From Saccharophagus degradans 2-40 (GTDB lineage Bacteria; Pseudomonadota; Gammaproteobacteria; Pseudomonadales; Cellvibrionaceae), in assembly GCF_000013665.1 (NCBI RefSeq), contig NC_007912.1, forward strand, positions 3,527,501-3,591,500: 64,000 nucleotides of DNA, given 5' to 3'. A program made the translations under genes and the position numbers. Within the stretch, counting starts at the first letter, position 1, and the number at the start of each line of letters is the position of its first letter. Shown in pieces: positions 6,796 through 16,190 of this stretch. Under the pieces are notes generated by a model. The model searched no databases. It saw only the letters and a program-made list of their open reading frames with translations, and was not told the origin of the DNA.

Positions 6796-8811
6796 TTATT
6801 CCTCGGCAACAACAGCTTCAGAAGTAGCTGAGTGATAAGGTGAAGAACCATTATCAGTATCTAGCGAATCACCAGTGTTGTAACCACTCTCAAAGCTATC
6901 TTCAAATACTAACGCGGTACCAGCAGTATCAGAGTAGATTTTAATATCATCAACATTAAAAGTACCAGTTACTGTTCTGGAGTTATCCGCAAATCGGAAT
7001 GCGATATGGGTAACACCACCAACAGCCGTAGCTGAACCGGTATAAGGAACCGAAGTAACCGCAACACCATCGATAAGAATATTCAACACAGGAGCAGACG
7101 AAGCATCAGCAGCTTCCCATGTTACTTCAACATCCTGCCACTGACCTGGTGTAAAGGCATTCATCACATCGATGCCGTCTTGGTCACGTATTGCAAAGTT
7201 GTCATCTTGAATACGTAAATCAAGAATTGCTTTACCACCACTAGTACTAGTATCAGTGTTGTACAGAGTGATATAAGCATCTTTAATCGTATCGTCAGAC
7301 CCTAAAGTATCAAGGTCTTTGAGGAAAGATACATTTAATTTACCCGCCAACTGCGCTGCAGGCAGAGCATATCTCAATTCACCAGTGTCATCGGTGCTTG
7401 TATCAATAATTTCTGCATACTTATTGCCAGCGGTGCCAGGGCCAGATGTATCGCCAGAGCCACCCGAACCGGAGTCATCCCCAGGAACTTCCATAACCGC
7501 TACAACAGCTTCGAAAGTACTTGAGTTATAAGGCGAGTTCGCGTTGTCAGTATCAAGCGAATCATCAACACTATAACCTTCAAAGTCATCAGAGAACACC
7601 AAAGCAGTGCCAGCTGTATCTGAATAGATGAATAGGTTATCTATATTGTAAGTACCCGTTACTGTTCTTGAGTTATCTGCGAATCTAAAGGCAACGTGTG
7701 TAACACCACCTATTGCAGTTGAAGAACCAGTGTAAGGTACGGAAGTAACGGCTACGCCATCGATAAGGATGTTCAGCACAGGAGCAGAGGCATCATCAGC
7801 GGCTTCCCAAGTAATCTCTACATCCTGCCATTGACCTGGAGTGAAAGCATTCATCACATCAATGCCATCTTGATCACGAATTGCAAAATTGTCATCTTGA
7901 ATACGTAAATCAAGAATCGCTTTGCCACCACTTGTGCTTGTATCAGTATTATACAAGGTGATGTAAGCATCCTTAATGGTGTCATCAGAGCCTAAAGTAT
8001 CTAGATCTTTCAAGAAAGATACAGTGATTTTACCCGCTAGCTGCGCAGAAGGTAGTGCATATCGTAGCTCACCAGTATCGTCGGTTGAGTTATCAGTGAT
8101 ACGAGCCACTTGGCTTGTAACTGGGCCGGAAACCTCTGCACCAGTGATTGTGATAACCAAGTTTGCAGTTGTACCGTCAGCCGACTCAAGCTCGATAGAG
8201 TCTAATAACGGATCGTCAGTAGAGGTTAGGTTCGCAACGGCGTCTGCTGAAGTGTCTAGAGTGTATGACCAACTGCCTTCCGCAGTAATAGAAAAAGTGC
8301 CGTATGTAGTCATAGCGTCGGTTAGCGCTACAATTGTCGCTTCACCAGTATTGGGGTCGGTAACAGTAACAGTACCAGTAAGCGCTTCTGTTGCTTCATT
8401 GCTAACAGTGGCAGTTAAACCTGCAAATGTCGCCGGAGTAGCTGCTGCTTCAATTGTAACGGAAGCAAAAACAGACTCATCAAAGTTATCGTCATCGGTA
8501 TAAGTAGCCGTTACGCTTATGCTATTACCTTGGTCGGAATCGGCAATTACATAAGTAGAGCCTGTCGCACTGGTAATAACAGTATCGCCGGAAGTCCAAA
8601 CGTAGGAAATAGAGCCTGAGATGCCATTAGCATCTGTTACGACTGCGGTTAGGGTGGCACCTGGATCGGTGTCGCCAGATAAAGTTATCTCGCCATCAAA
8701 AGGAAAGCGAATATCGGCTTCACCGCCATTGTCACTACTGCTGCTGCCACCGCAGCCGACCATAGCCATACATAGCGCTGAGAGCGCCAATGCCTGTGTC
8801 TTCATCTTCAT
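6796..8811 (-). CDS. Secreted lipoprotein with Ig-like, VCBS and two near-identical C-terminal domains
   Basis: About 671 residues. The start is taken at 8811: CAGGA lies 9 bases before that ATG, and a lipoprotein signal begins there (lipobox AMVGC, Cys at residue 20), followed by a Gly/Ser/Asp linker. Next come an Ig-like domain (about 35-122), a VCBS-type domain (about 128-225, with GSWSYTLD) and two copies of a roughly 205-residue domain separated by a DSGSGGSGDTSG linker. The copies begin DDTGELRYALP and share long identical stretches, with a DGIDVMNAF and an FRFADNSRTV segment. The fold looks like a LamG/concanavalin sandwich, which suggests glycan binding, but I see no catalytic motif. 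Function is not assigned. Confidence 0.75.
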   Translation of the reverse strand: MKMKTQALALSALCMAMVGCGGSSSSDNGGEADIRFPFDGEITLSGDTDPGATLTAVVTDANGISGSISYVWTSGDTVITSATGSTYVIADSDQGNSISVTATYTDDDNFDESVFASVTIEAAATPATFAGLTATVSNEATEALTGTVTVTDPNTGEATIVALTDAMTTYGTFSITAEGSWSYTLDTSADAVANLTSTDDPLLDSIELESADGTTANLVITITGAEVSGPVTSQVARITDNSTDDTGELRYALPSAQLAGKITVSFLKDLDTLGSDDTIKDAYITLYNTDTSTSGGKAILDLRIQDDNFAIRDQDGIDVMNAFTPGQWQDVEITWEAADDASAPVLNILIDGVAVTSVPYTGSSTAIGGVTHVAFRFADNSRTVTGTYNIDNLFIYSDTAGTALVFSDDFEGYSVDDSLDTDNANSPYNSSTFEAVVAVMEVPGDDSGSGGSGDTSGPGTAGNKYAEIIDTSTDDTGELRYALPAAQLAGKLNVSFLKDLDTLGSDDTIKDAYITLYNTDTSTSGGKAILDLRIQDDNFAIRDQDGIDVMNAFTPGQWQDVEVTWEAADASSAPVLNILIDGVAVTSVPYTGSATAVGGVTHIAFRFADNSRTVTGTFNVDDIKIYSDTAGTALVFEDSFESGYNTGDSLDTDNGSSPYHSATSEAVVAEE
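6799..7407 (-). repeat. Intragenic duplicated domain, copy B (C-terminal)
   Basis: Second copy of the domain in the lipoprotein, offset by 230 codons (690 bases) from copy A. Long runs of amino acids are identical, whereas the DNA differs at many third positions, so the protein sequence has been held while the DNA drifted. Confidence 0.8.
7492..8097 (-). repeat. Intragenic duplicated domain, copy A
   Basis: First copy of the duplicated domain. It differs from copy B mainly near its ends (for example KITVSF against KLNVSF, and DDASAP against DASSAP). Confidence 0.8.
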
Positions 8812-8889
8812 TATGTTTATTCCTGTACTTGGATAGCAATTAGTCCTCAATTTGTTCGGCTCACGAAGTACCCCGCACTGCAGAGTCAC

Positions 8890-9570
8890 CGTGTTATCTT
8901 TATAAAGCTCCCATTCTCATTTTCTTTGGGTAGCTATGCTTTGCTTGGCTATTCATTATTTAGGCATAAAGCGAGCGCCGGACTGTACCTGCTCGTCTAT
9001 TGCTCATTCGATAACCTTTTGCAAAACCGCATTCGAGTAACTACATTCAACCATAAAGTTTACAGCTCGACTAGCACTGCAAGGCATTAGAACTAAAAAA
9101 TCTCTTAGGCGACCAATTTATACCCAGTAACTGTGTATATACGCCCAAAAGTGTGTATATTTGAAACAAACTCATAGATTGTATTACCAAATACACGCTA
9201 TTGGTTTACAAACAAGAAGACAATAAAGACTCTAAAAGCGCCTTCTTGGCGTTAAAACCAATTAGAAACTCTCAATTATTTCTCGCTCGTAGCCGCAAAT
9301 TGTTAACCAATTTACTATAGTCAACATCTAGCTATCTCGCCAATTTCAAACTGGATTTTTTAGGCTTATTGAGGGAGAGACTTGCCTGACTAGGTATTTA
9401 AAGAGGAAGAATAAACGGCTTTTCTGTCTAGCGCAGTAAATCGCAGGCACTAAAAAGCCCAGTTAGCCACCCACACAAATTGGATACGCTAAAAACTGGG
9501 CTAAAGATGAAATAACTTATTAAATAGTACTATTTAGCACGCCAATGGCTAATAAAGAGAGGCTAACAAA
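8890..9570. other. Intergenic region, little visible content
   Basis: About 680 bases, AT-rich, between the lipoprotein gene and the end of purK. It must carry the lipoprotein promoter. Apart from the inverted repeat at 9456-9502 I see no gene, RNA or repeat. Confidence 0.5.
9456..9502 (-). terminator. Probable purEK terminator
   Basis: AGCCCAGTT and AACTGGGCT (9-bp perfect arms) enclose a 29-base loop. On the minus strand the stem runs into TTTTTA, 70 bases past the purK stop. The large loop makes it weaker than a textbook terminator. Confidence 0.5.
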
Positions 9571-10674
9571 TTAGCGTAGCTCTGGGTCTTCGCCTACAAG
9601 CTGTAAAATACACTTTAAGTTTGCATTGAATGCTTCGCCACTTAAACCTTCGCTAGTAATGGTAATGTGGCCTATTTTTCTTCCGGGCTTTTCATCTTTG
9701 CTGTAATCGTGAAAGCGAGCCCCTTCTATGGCGGCAACATCTTCTTCGCGAGGCAATTTGCCAATAATATTCACCATGGCGCAGGAGTTTATCGCGTCTG
9801 TTTTACCCAAAGGCAAACCGCAAATAGCTCGCAAATGGTTTTCAAACTGAGAAGTATGCGCACCCTCAATAGTCCAGTGACCAGAGTTATGCACGCGTGG
9901 CGCGAACTCATTGGCTACCAAGCTTTCACCAACCTGAAACAGCTCTACAGCAATCACGCCAACGTAATCCAGCTCATCGAGCAAGGCTTTTGCAAGCTTT
10001 TCTGCTTGCTGCTGATAAGGGTCGTTCTGCAGGGGAAGTGATAAGCGCAAAATCCCCTCGCGATGATGATTCTCTGTAAGCGGGTAATACACAATCTCAC
10101 CCTGCTTAGATCTCGCGGCAATAATAGAGACTTCTCGGCTAAAGTTAACCATAGACTCTAAGATGCAAGGCACTTGCCCTACACTCTGCCAAGCGGCTTC
10201 TAGCTGGCTAACATCGCGAAGCACCGCTTGCCCTTTACCGTCGTAGCCTTCGCTGCGAGTTTTAAGTATGGCGGGCAGCCCAATCTGCTCTACGGCGCTT
10301 TGCAAACTTTCTAGGCTATCTACGGGAGCGAAATTTGCTGTAGGTATACCAAGGCCGTTAAAGGTGCGTTTTTCTTTAAGCCTATCTCCCGCAACGTTTA
10401 ACGCTTTTGATGATGGCAACAGGGCGAGCTTCTTTTCTAGTGATTCCACAACAGATTTGGGAATACTTTCAAACTCATAGGTGAAAACGTCGGCCCACTC
10501 AAGCATTTGTTGATACGCTTGCTCATCTTGATAATCTGCACAGATATGCTCGCCATAAGGCGCCGCGCACGCTTTTGGGTCGGGGCTGATAAACTTAAAC
10601 GACATATCAAGGTTTGCACCAGCTTGTGCGATCATTTGAGCAAGCTGCCCACCACCAAGAATACCTACTCTCAT
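9571..10674 (-). CDS. purK: N5-carboxyaminoimidazole ribonucleotide synthase
   Basis: PurK, 367 residues, the ATP-grasp enzyme that makes N5-CAIR from AIR, bicarbonate and ATP in purine synthesis, in the cytoplasm. The N-terminus MRVGILGGGQLAQMIAQAG is the family's nucleotide-like loop. The ATP-grasp body shows ILKTRSEGYDGKGQ (grasp loop) and ELFQVGESLVANEFAPRVHNSGH (metal-binding acid and the PRVHNSGHWT signature). The length is normal for the family. The start follows the purE stop by a single base, so the two are translationally coupled in the order purE-purK. Confidence 0.97.
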   Translation of the reverse strand: MRVGILGGGQLAQMIAQAGANLDMSFKFISPDPKACAAPYGEHICADYQDEQAYQQMLEWADVFTYEFESIPKSVVESLEKKLALLPSSKALNVAGDRLKEKRTFNGLGIPTANFAPVDSLESLQSAVEQIGLPAILKTRSEGYDGKGQAVLRDVSQLEAAWQSVGQVPCILESMVNFSREVSIIAARSKQGEIVYYPLTENHHREGILRLSLPLQNDPYQQQAEKLAKALLDELDYVGVIAVELFQVGESLVANEFAPRVHNSGHWTIEGAHTSQFENHLRAICGLPLGKTDAINSCAMVNIIGKLPREEDVAAIEGARFHDYSKDEKPGRKIGHITITSEGLSGEAFNANLKCILQLVGEDPELR

Positions 10675-10675
10675 A

Positions 10676-11182
10676 TTACTGCTCTCGCGGGTCTGGATTA
10701 TCTAGAACGGTTTCTGTTTGATTTTTTCTAAACGCTAACAGCGCTTCTTTAATAGCTGGGTACTTATTAGAAAGCATGCTCGCTGACAATAACGCGGAAT
10801 TAGCCGCCCCAGCTTTACCAATAGCCAATGTTCCTACAGGAATACCAGCTGGCATTTGCGCAATGGATAACAACGAATCCATGCCGTTTAATGCTTTGGA
10901 TTGCACCGGCACGCCCAATACAGGTAAATGGGTTTTCGCGGCAACCATGCCAGGTAAGTGTGCTGCGCCACCTGCGCCGGCGATGATCACTTCAATACCG
11001 CGACCATCTGCGGCTTCAGCGTATTGAAAGAGCTTATCTGGGGTGCGATGAGCCGATACAACCTCGGTTTCGTATGGAACACCTAGCTGCTCCAATATAT
11101 TGATAGCGTGCTGCATGGTTTCCCAATCGGACTTGGAGCCCATTATCACGCCCACAATGGGAGTGTTTGGCGTATTACTCAT
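10676..11182 (-). CDS. purE: N5-carboxyaminoimidazole ribonucleotide mutase
   Basis: PurE class I, about 168 residues, converts N5-CAIR to CAIR. The motifs are all present: [18 protein letters not shown] (with the catalytic histidine), [11 protein letters not shown] and [11 protein letters not shown] place the start at the ATG at 11182, which has AAAGG about 10 bases upstream; the TTG at 11188 would leave too little space. It is first in the two-gene purEK operon. The product of this enzyme feeds SAICAR synthesis elsewhere on the chromosome. Confidence 0.97.
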   Translation of the reverse strand: MSNTPNTPIVGVIMGSKSDWETMQHAINILEQLGVPYETEVVSAHRTPDKLFQYAEAADGRGIEVIIAGAGGAAHLPGMVAAKTHLPVLGVPVQSKALNGMDSLLSIAQMPAGIPVGTLAIGKAGAANSALLSASMLSNKYPAIKEALLAFRKNQTETVLDNPDPREQ

Positions 11183-11188
11183 AAACAA

Positions 11189-11528
11189 TTACCTTTATAA
11201 AAAGAATGGCCGCCAGCCTGAAAGCACACCAAGTAAGCACAACAAACAGGCAACTATACACGTTAGGACAAACGAAAGCCGAGCACCACCTTCCCCATAA
11301 AGGCAGAGAAGGCGATAGATTCACCGGCATCGCGGTAAAAGAGGTGCGCAAACCCTGTCAAGGTTAGCAAAACCCTAGCAATTACTAGCAATAGAGCGCT
11401 ACATAGCAACAAAGTAGCTGCTTGCTTATATTACTCTTAGAAAAAGATGCCGCAATATAAAGGAATGCACACAACAAGTATATTCGAATATAATGGACGA
11501 AACATTCGTTAAAAACTGACAAAACCCC
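11189..11528. other. Divergent promoter region between purE and the nhaR-like gene
   Basis: About 340 bases between divergent starts. It should carry both promoters. I see no PurR-type palindrome or other clear operator. Confidence 0.45.
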
Positions 11529-12470
11529 ATGATTAACTACAAGCAACTTTATTATTTTTGGGCTGTGGCGAAACACGGGGGCATAACCCGCGCATCGGAA
11601 CAGCTACATCTCACCCCACAAACCATAAGCGGGCAATTGAGTGAGCTGGAAAAGGGTTTTGAAGCCACACTGTTTGATCGCGTTGGCCGCAGGCTTGAAC
11701 TCACCGCCTTAGGCAAACTCGCATACTCTTACGCCGATGAGATATTCCAAGTAGGCAAAGAGCTGGAAAACGCAATTACTAAAAAAAATAACATTCGCGA
11801 GCGTGTTTTTAGGGTGGGTATTTCTAGCTCGGTCCCTAAATCTATCGCTTACAAACTGTTGTCGCCAGCCTTAGAGAAAGACCCCGGCATACACCTTGTG
11901 TGCAAGGACAATAACCTCGAACACCTATTTGCCGATTTAGCGCTTCACAAAACCGATTTGGTTATTGCCGATAAGCCTTTGTCCTCCGACGTAGGTATTA
12001 AAGGCTATAACCATTTACTGGGCGAATGCCCTATTGCTTTTTATGCCACACCTGCACTCGCTGAGCGCTACCGCCCTAACTTTCCACACTCTCTTAACAA
12101 CGCCCCACTGCTACTTCCTGGCGAAGATAGCGCCTTGCGCATTATGTTGCAGCGCTGGCTATCGCAACAGAGCATCAACCCTATAGTTAAAGGTGAGTTT
12201 GACGATACCGCATTAATGAAGGCGTTTGCCCAGGAAGGGGTGGGCATATTCCCAGGCCCAACCGTTATCGACAAGGAATCCCAGAAGGAGCATGGCGTAG
12301 AAATGCTAGGGGAGATAACCGAGTTAAAAATTCGCTACTACGCAATTTCTGCCGAGCGCAAACTACGCCATCCCTCGGTTGTGGCTATTAGTGAAGCCGC
12401 GCAGCAGAATTTGTTCGCTCCACATCAAGCTGCACGGAATATAGACATGGATGGACATCAGGATATCTAA
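11529..12470 (+). CDS. nhaR: LysR-family regulator, NhaR type
   Basis: A 313-residue LysR-type regulator. The N-terminal HTH reads INYKQLYYFWAVAKHGGITRA, then LTPQTISGQLSELE, which matches NhaR (a sodium-responsive activator of the NhaA antiporter in enterics) more than other LysR groups, because of the YYFW and HGGI features. The effector domain follows from about residue 95, with FRVGISSSVPKSIAYKLL and a PLLLPGEDSALR segment. No nhaA antiporter lies in the window, so the target is not visible. It is divergent from purEK. The start has no good ribosome site but matches the family's beginning exactly. Confidence 0.8.
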   Translation: MINYKQLYYFWAVAKHGGITRASEQLHLTPQTISGQLSELEKGFEATLFDRVGRRLELTALGKLAYSYADEIFQVGKELENAITKKNNIRERVFRVGISSSVPKSIAYKLLSPALEKDPGIHLVCKDNNLEHLFADLALHKTDLVIADKPLSSDVGIKGYNHLLGECPIAFYATPALAERYRPNFPHSLNNAPLLLPGEDSALRIMLQRWLSQQSINPIVKGEFDDTALMKAFAQEGVGIFPGPTVIDKESQKEHGVEMLGEITELKIRYYAISAERKLRHPSVVAISEAAQQNLFAPHQAARNIDMDGHQDI

Positions 12471-12520
12471 GTGAACGGAACTAGCTAAAGCTTTATCTGG
12501 CAACCGCTACAGGCGAGAAG

Positions 12521-12856
12521 TTAATTTTCGCCCTCAATAATAAACTGATTTTTGCCGCCCTGTTTAACACGGTACATAAGGGCATCTGCGCGATTCATTA
12601 CATCTTGCAACGTGGCCTCGCCATTGGTTAGCGCAACACCAATACTCGCTTTTGGTGCCCATGTTGCGCCGCCCTCAAGTGCAATAGGCTTTATTAACGC
12701 GTTAAACACCCTCGCAACTAAATCTTGCGCTAAACAAGCAAGGGCCTGCGCCCCATTTTCGGCGTGGTATACGCTGTCGAACCCCAACCGAATAGTAAGC
12801 AGCATTTCGATGCCGTCGCGCACAAGGCTGTGATCATCTGTAAGAAGGGCTTTCAT
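12521..12856 (-). pseudogene. Scar gene: receiver-domain start joined to the end of a GGDEF domain
   Basis: An open frame of 111 codons that joins two truncated domains. Residues 1-39 (MKALLTDDHSLVRDG to NGAQAL) are the start of a response-regulator receiver with the acidic DD pair. It stops before the phospho-acceptor aspartate. From about residue 45 the sequence is the end of a diguanylate-cyclase domain: RVFNALIKPI, ASIGVALTNG, MNRADALMYRVKQGGKNQF. The GGDEF signature itself and most of the catalytic half are missing. An in-frame deletion in a REC-GGDEF gene is the simplest explanation, so the product cannot signal in the usual way. GGATAG precedes the ATG, so it may still be expressed. 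Confidence 0.65.
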
Positions 12857-12947
12857 TGCTATCCATTGTTATTTCACTTGCTTAAATATGGTTTAAGCGG
12901 CTGAATACTGCAAATATCAAAATAACCTAGCAAAAGTAAAAATGAGG

Positions 12948-13199
12948 CTAACGGGGCGAAATAAACCTGCAAAGAATAGTCTGGAACTCTTGTTGGCTCA
13001 TATCCACAAACTCTAAAACACGCCCATAAAGCATAGCCGTAGGCACATTGCGCTGCCCCAGCTCTTGCTGAGCCTGATGTAGGCAATACAAAATTACACG
13101 CTCGGTACGGGTTAAGCCATCTCGCACATCGGCTAAGTTGTACCAATCGGCTTGCTCGAGCTCAGCTTGCTTAGTGTTGGTTGGCTTGCCAATAGACAA
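12948..13199 (-). CDS. Small hypothetical protein
   Basis: 83 residues with no signal peptide or membrane segment. The centre, LTRTERVILYCLHQAQQELG followed by VPTAMLYGRVLEFVDMS, reads like a small helical folded protein, and the codon pattern looks coding. I do not recognise the family. It lies upstream of the REC/GGDEF scar gene in the same orientation, with a gap of about 90 bases. An overlapping minus-strand reading at 12874-13146 in another frame looks like a shadow. Confidence 0.5.
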   Translation of the reverse strand: MSIGKPTNTKQAELEQADWYNLADVRDGLTRTERVILYCLHQAQQELGQRNVPTAMLYGRVLEFVDMSQQEFQTILCRFISPR

Positions 13200-13455
13200 T
13201 GGTTAGCACCGTTGTAGTAAATTACGAAAAACTGACACAGCTGCCAGCTATATATACCCACAGACTTTAGGGCAAACTAACGTAAGAATAAACACCCCCA
13301 CCCAAATTCGCTACCCTACAGACAATTTCTGCACAAGCGTGTGATTACATTCCCCCAGCCTCCACCTTTAATTTGCTAGTATCTGCATCAAAGTACACGT
13401 TCCAATAACCGAACATTTACTCACTATAACGATAAAAACATATTGAGGCGCAAGC

Positions 13456-14967
13456 ATGAAGCCACTGCAAAAAATAGTGATTCTAGGCGGCGGCACCACA
13501 GGCTGGATGTGCGCGGCAATGCTCGCTAACAGCGTAAATACCAAGCGCATAAATATAGAGCTGGTGGAATCTGAACAAATAGGCACAATCGGTGTGGGCG
13601 AATCTACGGTACCGCCGTTTATGGATATGCTGGCGTCGCTGGGTATAGATGAGGTGGAGTTTATTCAAGCCACTCAAGCCACTTTTAAGCTGGGAATTCA
13701 ATTTAAAGATTGGCTTAAAAAAGACGAAACTTTTTTTCACCCCTTCGGCCGCGCCGAAGCCGGTATGGATGAACTTAGCCTTTACCATTTATGGCTGCGC
13801 GCGCAATTAAACGGCGACACTTTTTCGCGTTTTTTAGATTACTCCCCCAACAGTGTAATGGCACAACAAAAACGGTTTGCCCCATACAAAGCCGTGCCCG
13901 GCACACTACTGGCAGACTCGCGCTATGCATTACATTTAGATGCGGGCTTAGTAGCAAAATACTTGCGTAACTTCGCGCAACAAAAAGGCGTTAAACGAAC
14001 AGAAGGTAAGGTAGAAAAAGTAAATACATCTATAGACACAGCACCGCGCATTTTATCGCTGCAACTAGAAAGCGGCCAAACAATTAACGGCGATTTTTTT
14101 ATAGACTGCTCTGGCTTTAGGGCGCTGCTTATCGGCGATGCTTTGCAGTCTAGCTTTACCGATTGGTCTACCTATTTACCCTGTAACCGTGCAGTTACCG
14201 TACAAAGTGAAGCGCTACCCGAACTGCCGCCCTACACAAAAGCCACTGCACAATTAGCTGGCTGGCAATGGCGCATACCGCTACAACATCGCACGGGCAA
14301 CGGTTACGTGTATGCAAGTAAATACATTAGCGATGAGCAAGCTACGCAAACACTGCTAAGTAATATACAAGGTAAAACATTAACTGAACCGCGTATAATT
14401 CCTTTCACTACGGGCATGCGCAAACAAGTTTGGAAAGCAAACTGCATTGGCGTTGGGCTTGCCGCTGGTTTTATAGAGCCTCTGGAATCCACCGCTATAC
14501 ATTTAGCTATGCGCGGTATTGCAGAATTTTTACAGCAGTTTCCACACAGCGATTGCAACCCAGCATTAATTAACGAATACAATGCACGCCTACAACAGGA
14601 TTACGAAGAAATTCGCGATTTTATTATTTTGCATTACGCTGCAACCGAGCGAAATGACAGTGACTTTTGGGCCTACTGCAAAAATGTAGACTGGCCAGCA
14701 TCGCTAGTGCAAACGGTTGAGTATTTTAAAGCTCGCGGCGACGTGCCGCGCAAGCTTGCCCCACTTTTTGAAAGTACAAGCTGGCGCAGCCTTTGCGAAG
14801 GCATGAACATTCGGCCTAGCGCTTATTCTGCCTTTATTGAAAACGCGGATTACAAAGCCAGCAAACAACACATGCAAAACTACAAGCAGCAGCTTGTAAG
14901 CCTCGTAAAACAAATACCCACCCACAAGGCGTTTATTGAACAAAACTGTGCGAGCAGCAGCAAATAA
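13456..14967 (+). CDS. Tryptophan-halogenase-family flavoprotein
   Basis: 503 residues, a flavin-dependent halogenase of the PrnA/BrvH superfamily. The FAD site GGGTTGWMCAAMLA is at residues 11-24, GVGESTVPPF follows at 46-55, and the catalytic lysine lies in ATFKLG at position 78. The WxWxIP signature appears as GWQWRIPL, and the glutamate that pairs with the lysine is in EPLESTAIHL. Everything needed for making and using hypohalous acid is present in sequence. A GAGG precedes the ATG. It is convergent with the GH105 gene, with 14 bases between stop codons. Substrate and halide are unknown; members near TonB receptors often accept indoles in vitro, whereas the native substrate is usually not known. 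Confidence 0.88.
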   Translation: MKPLQKIVILGGGTTGWMCAAMLANSVNTKRINIELVESEQIGTIGVGESTVPPFMDMLASLGIDEVEFIQATQATFKLGIQFKDWLKKDETFFHPFGRAEAGMDELSLYHLWLRAQLNGDTFSRFLDYSPNSVMAQQKRFAPYKAVPGTLLADSRYALHLDAGLVAKYLRNFAQQKGVKRTEGKVEKVNTSIDTAPRILSLQLESGQTINGDFFIDCSGFRALLIGDALQSSFTDWSTYLPCNRAVTVQSEALPELPPYTKATAQLAGWQWRIPLQHRTGNGYVYASKYISDEQATQTLLSNIQGKTLTEPRIIPFTTGMRKQVWKANCIGVGLAAGFIEPLESTAIHLAMRGIAEFLQQFPHSDCNPALINEYNARLQQDYEEIRDFIILHYAATERNDSDFWAYCKNVDWPASLVQTVEYFKARGDVPRKLAPLFESTSWRSLCEGMNIRPSAYSAFIENADYKASKQHMQNYKQQLVSLVKQIPTHKAFIEQNCASSSK

Positions 14968-14981
14968 CCAAACATTAAAAG

Positions 14982-16190
14982 CTAGTTAGTGGCGCTTTCA
15001 TTTTCCATTACCGATGCCGCCATTAACACACCAATAACCGCATGCGGATGATGCCCGTCAGTTTTGCTTGGTACACTAATAGGCCGCTTCGCAACATATG
15101 CGGAGTAATCCACTTGCGCGCCCATCGGTGGCGCAACAGAATGAATTTGAGGGCCGCCGTCTTCGAACACAGTTATAAAAGGTTGAACGCCCTGCCAACC
15201 GCGCTGCGCCACCTCTAAATACCGCTTATTTAACAAACCGAGGTTTACCCCTTTGCGCAGCGAATAAATAATCATACTGCTGCCGCTTATTTCAGGATAA
15301 TTATTTTCTTTTTCGTAACTATCCATCACTTGATACCACAAACCGGTATCGGGGTGCTGTACCGCTGCTGCGCCAGCTGCCCAACGCTGAAATAAAGTAA
15401 GCACCTGCGCGTAACGTGGGTGGTCTTTTGGCAGGTACTCTAATACATCTACCAGCGCCATGCTAAACCAACCGGAAGCGCGCGACCAATATTCTGACGA
15501 GGTACCTGTTATTGGGTGTGCCCAAGGTTTATTTTTGTCGTAGTCCCAAGATTGGTAGGGTAAATTTTCTTTAATGTTAAATGTACGCTCGGACGTTAAG
15601 ATAATTTGCCCCGTTGCAATATCTAATAAGTCTGGCCTATTAAACCTTATGCCATAACGCACCAAAAACGGGTGCACCATATACAAACCATCTACGGTCA
15701 TTACATTGTGGTACTTCGCGTTATTTTTATGCCAGTAGCCACCGGTGGGCGTTTTATTGAAGGTAGACGGCGCAGCCTGTGTACCCAAAAAGAAATCCAA
15801 CATATTTTTAGCTGCAACAGCATATTTTTGCTCGCCCGTTTGCTCGTACAAAAATAAAGCGTTTATCGCAGGGTGCACTTTATCTAACTCGTTTTCTAAA
15901 TGGTGAATTGTGCCATCTTGCTCTATATACGAGTCGGCAAACGCTTTTACGTAAGCTAGGTATTGGGGCTTGGGATGATTGGCATATATTTTTTCCATGC
16001 CGTGCAAAATAATACTATTGGAATGATCCCAACCTTTTTTAGTCATGGTATTAATGGTTGGCTGATAACGCTGAATTAACGCATCACTTAGCTCTGTACC
16101 TACATTCTTGTTTTGGTATTCGGCATTAGCAAAGCTAACCGGTATATGCGCTAAATGTGCAAACAGCACAATGAGTAATAATCTCTTCAA
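14982..16190 (-). CDS. GH105 unsaturated rhamnogalacturonyl/uronyl hydrolase
   Basis: A secreted GH88/GH105-type enzyme of 402 residues, which removes the unsaturated uronic acid that pectate or rhamnogalacturonan lyases leave at the non-reducing end. A signal peptide ends near SFANA. The (alpha/alpha)6-barrel pattern is visible, with the catalytic aspartate in MTVDGLYMVHPFL and the conserved YWSRASGWFSMALVDVL and ISGSSMIIYSLRKGV segments. The length is typical of the YteR group plus a signal peptide. It is divergent from the GH43 arabinanase; together they suit pectin side-chain and backbone breakdown. Which uronyl substrate it takes is not certain. Confidence 0.88.
   Translation of the reverse strand: MKRLLLIVLFAHLAHIPVSFANAEYQNKNVGTELSDALIQRYQPTINTMTKKGWDHSNSIILHGMEKIYANHPKPQYLAYVKAFADSYIEQDGTIHHLENELDKVHPAINALFLYEQTGEQKYAVAAKNMLDFFLGTQAAPSTFNKTPTGGYWHKNNAKYHNVMTVDGLYMVHPFLVRYGIRFNRPDLLDIATGQIILTSERTFNIKENLPYQSWDYDKNKPWAHPITGTSSEYWSRASGWFSMALVDVLEYLPKDHPRYAQVLTLFQRWAAGAAAVQHPDTGLWYQVMDSYEKENNYPEISGSSMIIYSLRKGVNLGLLNKRYLEVAQRGWQGVQPFITVFEDGGPQIHSVAPPMGAQVDYSAYVAKRPISVPSKTDGHHPHAVIGVLMAASVMENESATN

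Noticed and set aside
12874-13146. 90-codon minus-strand reading overlapping the small hypothetical gene
   Set aside because: It is out of frame with the more coding-like 12948-13199 and has a composition rich in Cys and Arg typical of a shadow frame.
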